DNA of 64,000 bases, taken from assembly GCA_046262355.1 (NCBI GenBank), contig JBHEMX010000005.1:9479-73478 (forward strand), read 5' to 3'. Every line of letters begins with the position of its first letter. Within the stretch, counting starts at the first letter, position 1. Both the position numbers and the translations under genes were made by a program. This document shows positions 58,896-64,000 of this stretch, one piece after another. The notes below the pieces were generated by a model that did not search any database, was not told where the DNA came from, and saw only the letters and a list, made by a program, of their open reading frames with translations. The DNA comes from DATADD01 sp046262355. Lineage in GTDB: Bacteria > Actinomycetota > CADDZG01 > WHSQ01.

Positions 58896-60140
58896 TCAGG
58901 TGCGGCGCGAGTACGCGAGCACCGCGTTCGAGTTGGGGTTGGTGGGACAGCGCTCCCCCTGGACGAGGAAGCGCACTCGGCGCCTCGACGATGCGATCGC
59001 GTTCGGCCATGCGTAGCCGCCTCCGGCAGAGGGCCCGATCTCGACGCGATCGCGCCGGGACCAACCACGCTTGGGTACGAACCTGCGTGACACGACGCGG
59101 CGGTCGCTACCGCGGATCATGATCAAGGATGCGCCGTTGCCGACCTTCGTCAACGTCGGCTGCGCGTGGCGCCGAGCCTTGAGAACCACGCGCGCGCGTT
59201 TGCCCTTGGGGAAGCGCACGACCTTTACGGCGTTCTTGTTCCGGCTCGACTCGAGCGCAACGAAGATCCCTCGTCGCCCGAGGTTCACCGCGCTGGGGAT
59301 CGCCTTACGCGGCACCTTGATGCGGGCCTTCGTGGCGGACCAGCGCTTGAGCGGCGCCTTGTTGCGATGCTTGAACATCTTCAGCTTGCCCGAGGGCGTG
59401 GTGGCGATGAGACGCACCCCGCGGCGCGTCGCGACCAGCGCGCCGGTGGGGCGCGCGCTGTTCGTGGTGATGAGCGAGCGTCGATGGTGGAACTTCGGCC
59501 TGTCGGTGCCGAGCTGGGTGAACCACTCGACGACGAGCTCGTGCGACCCGTCGTGGTCCCTGCGGAGCCACGACACGACGCCGCGTCGCTTGCCGCGCGC
59601 TTTCTCGAAGGCGAGGTCGGTGCGCGCGTTGCCTCTGGTGCCGGCGGGCTCGATCTCCACCATGGGGCCGACCCTGGGCCCCCCCGAGCTGCCGAGGCCG
59701 CTGAGGCGCCGCATCTGCACCCCGAGCAGGTGAGCAGAGAAGTCCGGTCCGGCCCACACGACCCAAGCATGCTGGCGGCCCCGGCCGTCGCGCGCGAGCG
59801 CGATCGTCGCGGGTCTGTCGCCGTTGCGGTCGCCCGGGAAGAAGCCGTTGCTCACGTTGCCGCGCGTCTTCGTCCGCCAGCCCCCCGCCGGATCCTTCCA
59901 CACGAGCTGCTGACCCGAGCCGTGCGGATCGTAGACGGCGAGCAGTCGCCCACCGGCGGTCATGACCATGCGCCTGTTGTTCGACAGGAACGTCGGGTTG
60001 CTCGAGCCCTCGCAGGGGCCTGCCGCCCGGGTCACCGCGGCCGTCGCGGTGGTCCCCGGCGCCGCCAAGATCGCGGCCGCGATCCCCGCCGCGATCATGC
60101 ACGCGGGCAGCCCACTCGGTAGTTGGGATCGTCCGCCCAT
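58896..60140 (-). CDS. Secreted propeller-like protein, unknown
   Basis: 414 residues from ATG 60140, with AAGGGGGG five bases upstream. A signal peptide (LPACMIAAGIAAAILAAPGT TATA) is followed by about six similar segments of 55-60 residues. Each has a hydrophobic strand then GxR or GKR turns (GRLLAVYDPHGSGQQLVWKD, HAWVVWAGPDFSAH, GVVSWLRRDHDGSHELVV, GVRLIATTPSGKLKMF, GIFVALESSRNKNAVKVVRF). This suggests a sialidase-like beta propeller. Very basic C-terminal half. Not part of the usual dcw order; it sits between pgeF and sepF. Confidence 0.7.
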   Translation of the reverse strand: MGGRSQLPSGLPACMIAAGIAAAILAAPGTTATAAVTRAAGPCEGSSNPTFLSNNRRMVMTAGGRLLAVYDPHGSGQQLVWKDPAGGWRTKTRGNVSNGFFPGDRNGDRPATIALARDGRGRQHAWVVWAGPDFSAHLLGVQMRRLSGLGSSGGPRVGPMVEIEPAGTRGNARTDLAFEKARGKRRGVVSWLRRDHDGSHELVVEWFTQLGTDRPKFHHRRSLITTNSARPTGALVATRRGVRLIATTPSGKLKMFKHRNKAPLKRWSATKARIKVPRKAIPSAVNLGRRGIFVALESSRNKNAVKVVRFPKGKRARVVLKARRHAQPTLTKVGNGASLIMIRGSDRRVVSRRFVPKRGWSRRDRVEIGPSAGGGYAWPNAIASSRRRVRFLVQGERCPTNPNSNAVLAYSRRT

Positions 60141-60253
60141 ATCGCCCCCCTTCAAGGGCACCCTAAACGCGCTTTGCCCAAGGCGCACCTTTCCGGCGCG
60201 CCCGGGGGGAGCTTGACGGCTTATCCCACGGCGCCCGGGATATCCTGTCGAGC

Positions 60254-60724
60254 ATGGCGGGAGTGTGGCGCAAGACGATGGTGTATCTGGGCCTCGCCGA
60301 GGAAGACGAGTACGACGAGTACGCGTACGAGGAGTCGGAACAGCCCGAAGCGGCAGACGACGGTGCGCCCGTGCGCCGGCTCTCGGACGCGAGCGGCTCT
60401 TCTCGTCGCGACGCGGTCGTGCGCGCCATGCCCACGGCGCCGCCCGCGCGCTTCCACCTCGTGCATCCGACCGCCTTCAACGATGCCCAGGAGCTCGGCG
60501 ACAAGTTCCGCGATGGCTTCTCGGTGATCATGAACCTGCAGGCCGCGAGCCCAGAGCTGGCGCAGCGGCTCGTGGACTTCGCGAGCGGCCTCGCCTACGG
60601 CCTCGGCGGATCGATGAAGCCGGTCGCGGAGAAGGTCTTTCTCATCACGCCCGAGGGAGTCCAGGTCTCCGCCGAAGAACGCCGGCGCTTCCTCGAGGAA
60701 CGCGGCTTCTTCAACCAGCTGTAG
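60254..60724 (+). CDS. sepF: Cell division protein SepF
   Basis: 156 residues from ATG 60254. An N-terminal amphipathic membrane-targeting helix (AGVWRKTMVYLGLAEEDEYD) and a variable acidic linker are followed by the SepF core: HLVHPTAFNDAQELGDKFRD, SVIMNLQAASPELAQRLVDF, ASGLAYGLGGSMKPVAEKVF. SepF tethers FtsZ to the membrane, the role of FtsA in organisms that lack it, as this cluster does. Confidence 0.95.
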   Translation: MAGVWRKTMVYLGLAEEDEYDEYAYEESEQPEAADDGAPVRRLSDASGSSRRDAVVRAMPTAPPARFHLVHPTAFNDAQELGDKFRDGFSVIMNLQAASPELAQRLVDFASGLAYGLGGSMKPVAEKVFLITPEGVQVSAEERRRFLEERGFFNQL

Positions 60725-60733
60725 CGCGATCCC

Positions 60734-60979
60734 GTGGGCATAGTCTGTGCGGCGCTCTCGCTCTACACGCTGATCCTGTTCGTTCGCATCATCCTGTCGT
60801 GGGTGACGATGGCGTGGGCTCCTCCTCCGGCTCTGTCGCCGGCGATCGAGGTGATCTACAGGCTTACCGAGCCGGTCATGGGCTTCTTCCGCCGCTACAT
60901 CCCACCCATGGGCGGCCTCGACCTCTCGCCTCTCGTGATCTTCCTGCTCATCTCGGTGATCCAGCGCAGCATCTGCTGA
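60734..60979 (+). CDS. yggT: YggT family membrane protein
   Basis: 81 residues from GTG 60734, 9 bp after sepF. Two membrane helices: GIVCAALSLYTLILFVRIIL and LDLSPLVIFLLISVIQRSI. Between them is the family block YRLTEPVMGFFRRYIPPMGG. YggT/YlmG proteins are linked to division and envelope assembly by gene order; mechanism unknown. Confidence 0.92.
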   Translation: MGIVCAALSLYTLILFVRIILSWVTMAWAPPPALSPAIEVIYRLTEPVMGFFRRYIPPMGGLDLSPLVIFLLISVIQRSIC

Positions 60980-61046
60980 ACGCGGCACGTTCACCTGCTC
61001 GTCGAAAGCCGCGGGAATCCGCAAGGCGTCTGCGATACTTCCCCCC

Positions 61047-61817
61047 ATGGAGCTCAGCGCGCACGACATCCACGAGAAGCAGTTCCACGACGCTTGGCGC
61101 GGCTACAACCAGGAGGAGGTCGACGACTTCCTCGACCGGGTTGCCGAGCAGTTCGATCTTCTGCAACGAGAGAACACGGCGGTCTTGACGCGCGTGCGCG
61201 AGCTGGAGCAGGCGCTCACGACCAGTCGCGAGACCGAGGAGATGCTCAAGAAGACGCTCGTCTCCGCGCAGCAGGCGGCGGAGGAGGCGATCGCCAAGGC
61301 TCAGAAGAAGGCCGACGCGCTCCTCGCCGACGCCGAGGAGCGAGCAGCGCGCGCCAACGAGGAGACGCGCCAGCGCCTGTCGACGATCGATGCAGAGATC
61401 AAGCGCAAGGCTCTGGACGCCGACCGTGAGCACACCGTGCGCAGGCGCGAGTCCGACGCCTCGGTCGAGCGGCTGCGCGCCTTCGAGAGCGACCTCAAGC
61501 GACGCCTCAAGACGTTCCTCGAGCAGCAGGCCCACGCGCTCGAGGCACTCACGGAAAGCGAGGCTCCGGTTTCGGAGACCACCCGGCCGGGGGCCTCGCG
61601 TTCACCGGCTCCTCCGGAGCGCCGGGAGGGTGTCCAAGAGGCCAACGGAACGCCTACCGTGCGCACCTCGAGCGACCAGGGCGACGTGCGGCGGGTGGAC
61701 ACTCCCGGCGCGCCGCACGCGTCCGGCGAGCCTCTGCGGCTCGACGACGACGACGCCGAGGTCGACGCGCCTCAGCGGCGCTCCGTGCGCAGTCTCTTCA
61801 TGCGCGACGACTCGTAG
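61047..61817 (+). CDS. divIVA: DivIVA-domain polar/septal scaffold protein
   Basis: 256 residues from ATG 61047. The N-terminal DivIVA domain reads ELSAHDIHEKQFHDAWRGYN and QEEVDDFLDRVAEQFDLLQR, which binds curved membrane. A long coiled coil follows to about residue 165 (TSRETEEMLKKTLVSAQQAA, ADAEERAARANEETRQRL). The C-terminal ~90 residues are disordered, Pro/Asp-rich. In Actinobacteria, DivIVA/Wag31 directs growth and division sites. Confidence 0.92.
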   Translation: MELSAHDIHEKQFHDAWRGYNQEEVDDFLDRVAEQFDLLQRENTAVLTRVRELEQALTTSRETEEMLKKTLVSAQQAAEEAIAKAQKKADALLADAEERAARANEETRQRLSTIDAEIKRKALDADREHTVRRRESDASVERLRAFESDLKRRLKTFLEQQAHALEALTESEAPVSETTRPGASRSPAPPERREGVQEANGTPTVRTSSDQGDVRRVDTPGAPHASGEPLRLDDDDAEVDAPQRRSVRSLFMRDDS

Positions 61818-61832
61818 GAGCCGCTCCGCGCT

Positions 61833-64000
61833 TCACTCCGAGGCGATCGCCTTGCGCAGCGCCAGCGCAACCGAGCCGTTGTCGAGCTTGATCTCGCCCA
61901 CGGCGGCGTCGTGGAGCGCGGCGTCGGCGCGGTGCACGGCCGTTGCGAGGACCTCGCCGGCGATCGCCGTGCGATGGGTCTCGAGAGCGTCCGCCACCAC
62001 CTGCGCCGAGGTCGAGAGCCACAGCTCGATGCGGTCCTCGACCTGGAGGCCTGCCGACTTCCGGAGGTCCTGGACCGCTCTGACCACCTCGCGCGCGATC
62101 CCTTCCGCGGCGAGCTCCCTCGAGATCTCGAGATCGAGGGCAACGCCGTAGGGACCGTCCTGCGCCAGCGAGAACCCGGCCCGGCCTTCGACCCTGACGT
62201 CGAGCTCGTCGGCGGACAGGGCCACGGCCTCGCCGTCCAGGGTCACCGTCATCGCGCCGGTGTCGTTGATCGACGCAACTATGTCGTGCGCGTCGCACTC
62301 CTGCAGCGCTCGGGCTGCTTCCTTGACCCTCTTGCCGAGCCGCGGCCCGAGCGCCTTGAAGTTGGGTCTTACCGAATAGGACACGAGCTCCTCGATCCCG
62401 GTGGCGACCTCGACCGCCTTGACGTTGAGCTCGTCCGCCACGAGGCCCTCGAGGCTGCCGAGCGTCGCCGTCTCGGCGGCCGGCATCACGACGAGCGCGC
62501 GCGGCAGCGGCTGGCGGACGCGCACGCCGGCCTCGGTGCGGGCCGAGCGACCGAGAGTCACGAGTCGCCGCACGAGCGCCATCCGCTGCCTGAGCTCATC
62601 GTCGGAGCGCGCTCCATCGGGCTCGGGCCAGTCCGTGAGGTGGACGGAATCCGGTGCCTCGTGGTCCGGCGCGGTGAGGTTCCTGAAGATCTCGTCTGCC
62701 ACGAACGGCGTGTATGGGGCCGTCAGCTTCGTCGTGGTCACGAGGCACTCCCACAGCGTCAGGAAGGCTGCGCGCGTGTCGCGCTCCTCCTTCGAGCGCC
62801 AGAAGCGACGGCGTGAGCGGCGCACATACCAGTTCGAGAGGTCGTCGACGAAGCGGTCGATCCGACGCCCGCCCGTCGTCGCGTCGAACCCCTCGAGGGC
62901 GGCCGTGACCGCGTGCACCGTCGCGTCGAGCTCGGCGAGGATCCAACGGTCCATCTCCGGACGCTCGGCGACGGGGATGTCCTCGTCGGAGGGTACGAAG
63001 CCTTCGAGCGACGCATACGTGACCCAGAACGAGTACGTGTTCCACAGCGTGAGGAGATACTTGCGCAGCGTCTCGTGCACGATCTCGCTGGAGATGCGGC
63101 GCGCCGACCACGGCGTGCCGCTGGTGAACATGTACCAGCGCAGACCATCCGCGCCTTGGTCGTCGAGCACCGTCCACGGGTCGAGAACGTTGCCGAGCGA
63201 CTTCGACATCTTGCGCCCCTCCGCATCGACGATGTGCCCGAGGCAGACGACGTTGCGGTAGGAGTTGCGACCCTCGACCAATGTGGCGATCGCGAGCAGC
63301 GAGTAGAACCAACCGCGCGTCTGGTCGATCGCCTCGGAGATGAAGTCGGCGGGAAACCTCCGCTCGAACTCGCGGACGTTCTCGAACGGGTAGTGCCACT
63401 GGGCGAAAGGCATCGCGCCCGAGTCGAACCACGTGTCGATGACGCTCGTGACGCGCGTCGCCGTGGCGCTGCAATGCGGGCACGGAAACGTGATCGCATC
63501 GACGTAAGGACGGTGCGGGTCGATGTCCCTGAGCTCGCGCCCCGCCAGCTCGGACAGCTCGCCGAAGGAGCCGACGCACGTGAGATGGTCGTTCGTGCAG
63601 TGCCATATCGGCAGTGGGGTGCCCCAATAACGGTCGCGCGACAGCGACCAGTCGACGTTGTTCGCGAGCCAGTCGCCGTACCGCCCGTGCTTGATGTGGG
63701 CGGGGTACCAGTTGACGCTCTCGTTGGCCGACATGAGCTCGTCCTTGCGGGCCGTCGTCGCGACGTACCACGACGGCCGCGCCCAGTACAGCAGCGGCGT
63801 GTCGCACCGCCAGCAGAACGGATAGGTGTGCTCGTAGACCTCGGCCCGGATCAGGAGGCCGCGCTCCGCGAGGTCGAGGATGATCAGTGGGTCCCCCTCT
63901 TTCACGAACAGCCCTCTGAGGTTCTCCGGCGCTCGCTGGTTGAAGGTCCCGTCGTCCGCCACCGCGTTGTAGAGCGGCCACCCCTCGCGCTGCCCGACGG
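61833..64000 (-). CDS. ileS: Isoleucyl-tRNA synthetase (partial, 5' end off the right edge)
   Basis: About 723 C-terminal residues are present, open to the right edge (the frame continues as VGQREGWPLYNAV). The editing-to-catalytic part has YPFCWRCDTPLLYWARPSWY and WYPAHIKHGRYGDWL. The KMSKS loop is in GRKMSKSLGNVLDP, then the anticodon-binding helical domain and a C-terminal domain (KALGPRLGKRVKEAARALQE) of the DUF5915 type, which marks the eukaryote-like class 2 IleRS. That class is often less sensitive to mupirocin. It converges on divIVA, whereas ileS usually follows divIVA on the same strand. Confidence 0.93.
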   Translation of the reverse strand, partial: VGQREGWPLYNAVADDGTFNQRAPENLRGLFVKEGDPLIILDLAERGLLIRAEVYEHTYPFCWRCDTPLLYWARPSWYVATTARKDELMSANESVNWYPAHIKHGRYGDWLANNVDWSLSRDRYWGTPLPIWHCTNDHLTCVGSFGELSELAGRELRDIDPHRPYVDAITFPCPHCSATATRVTSVIDTWFDSGAMPFAQWHYPFENVREFERRFPADFISEAIDQTRGWFYSLLAIATLVEGRNSYRNVVCLGHIVDAEGRKMSKSLGNVLDPWTVLDDQGADGLRWYMFTSGTPWSARRISSEIVHETLRKYLLTLWNTYSFWVTYASLEGFVPSDEDIPVAERPEMDRWILAELDATVHAVTAALEGFDATTGGRRIDRFVDDLSNWYVRRSRRRFWRSKEERDTRAAFLTLWECLVTTTKLTAPYTPFVADEIFRNLTAPDHEAPDSVHLTDWPEPDGARSDDELRQRMALVRRLVTLGRSARTEAGVRVRQPLPRALVVMPAAETATLGSLEGLVADELNVKAVEVATGIEELVSYSVRPNFKALGPRLGKRVKEAARALQECDAHDIVASINDTGAMTVTLDGEAVALSADELDVRVEGRAGFSLAQDGPYGVALDLEISRELAAEGIAREVVRAVQDLRKSAGLQVEDRIELWLSTSAQVVADALETHRTAIAGEVLATAVHRADAALHDAAVGEIKLDNGSVALALRKAIASE

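Overview
The window is a 64 kb piece of a high-GC genome that fits an uncultured or deep-branching member of the Actinomycetota. The pointers are a DUF3040 protein, a DnaE2-type polymerase under a CGAAC-type LexA box, SepF/YggT/DivIVA next to ftsZ, no ftsA, a meso-DAP type MurE, and many GTG/TTG starts with 4-base start/stop overlaps. Taxonomy below phylum cannot be fixed from the sequence alone.

Left to right: (1) 1-2.3 kb, two coupled dynamin-type GTPases on the minus strand, then mscL with a C-terminal zinc ribbon. (2) 3.4-5.1 kb, two tandem DUF72 genes. (3) 5.1-14.3 kb, a visibly lower-GC accessory island of small modules: toxin-antitoxin genes, PadR regulator, DHFR-like and SRPBCC proteins, and many broken genes. 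Four copies of a repeat that ends in the 3' end of the DUF72 gene punctuate it. No integrase or transposase is visible. (4) 14.3-21.3 kb, metabolic and housekeeping genes (TIM-barrel isomerase, thiE, Ca2+/H+ antiporter, amidohydrolase, Fe-S assembly factor, GNAT, and a threonine-synthase-like gene with an internal amber codon). (5) 21.4-27 kb, an SOS mutagenesis cluster: LexA box, terminator-like hairpin, DUF6504, thioesterase, dnaE2, dinB. (6) 27-33 kb, DUF3040, a MerR regulator, and a minus-strand moxR / DUF58 / transglutaminase operon. (7) 33-39 kb, a complete peptide ABC importer (binding protein, two permeases, two ATPases). (8) 39-41.8 kb, an HNH nuclease and a DUF559/AbiEi-like protein bracketed by inverted arrays of a ~130 bp repeat.

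(9) 41.8-64 kb is the division and cell wall (dcw) cluster: mraZ, a small membrane ORF, rsmH, ftsL, ftsI, murE, mraY, murD, ftsW, murG, murC, murB, ftsQ, ftsZ, [yggS-pgeF inverted], sepF, yggT, divIVA and a convergent ileS. murF is missing from its usual place between murE and mraY. The pgeF-yggS pair is flipped relative to the usual order and lies between oppositely oriented copies of a ~90 bp repeat. ftsZ has its own long leader with three consecutive perfect stem-loops and an operator-like inverted repeat.

Recurring themes worth a second look are the DUF72 3'-end accretion island, the inversion inside the dcw cluster, the structured ftsZ leader, the terminator inside the SOS operon leader, and ~15-19 bp tandem duplications that span stop codons at four separate genes. 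All coordinates and motifs were read by eye; no database search was run.
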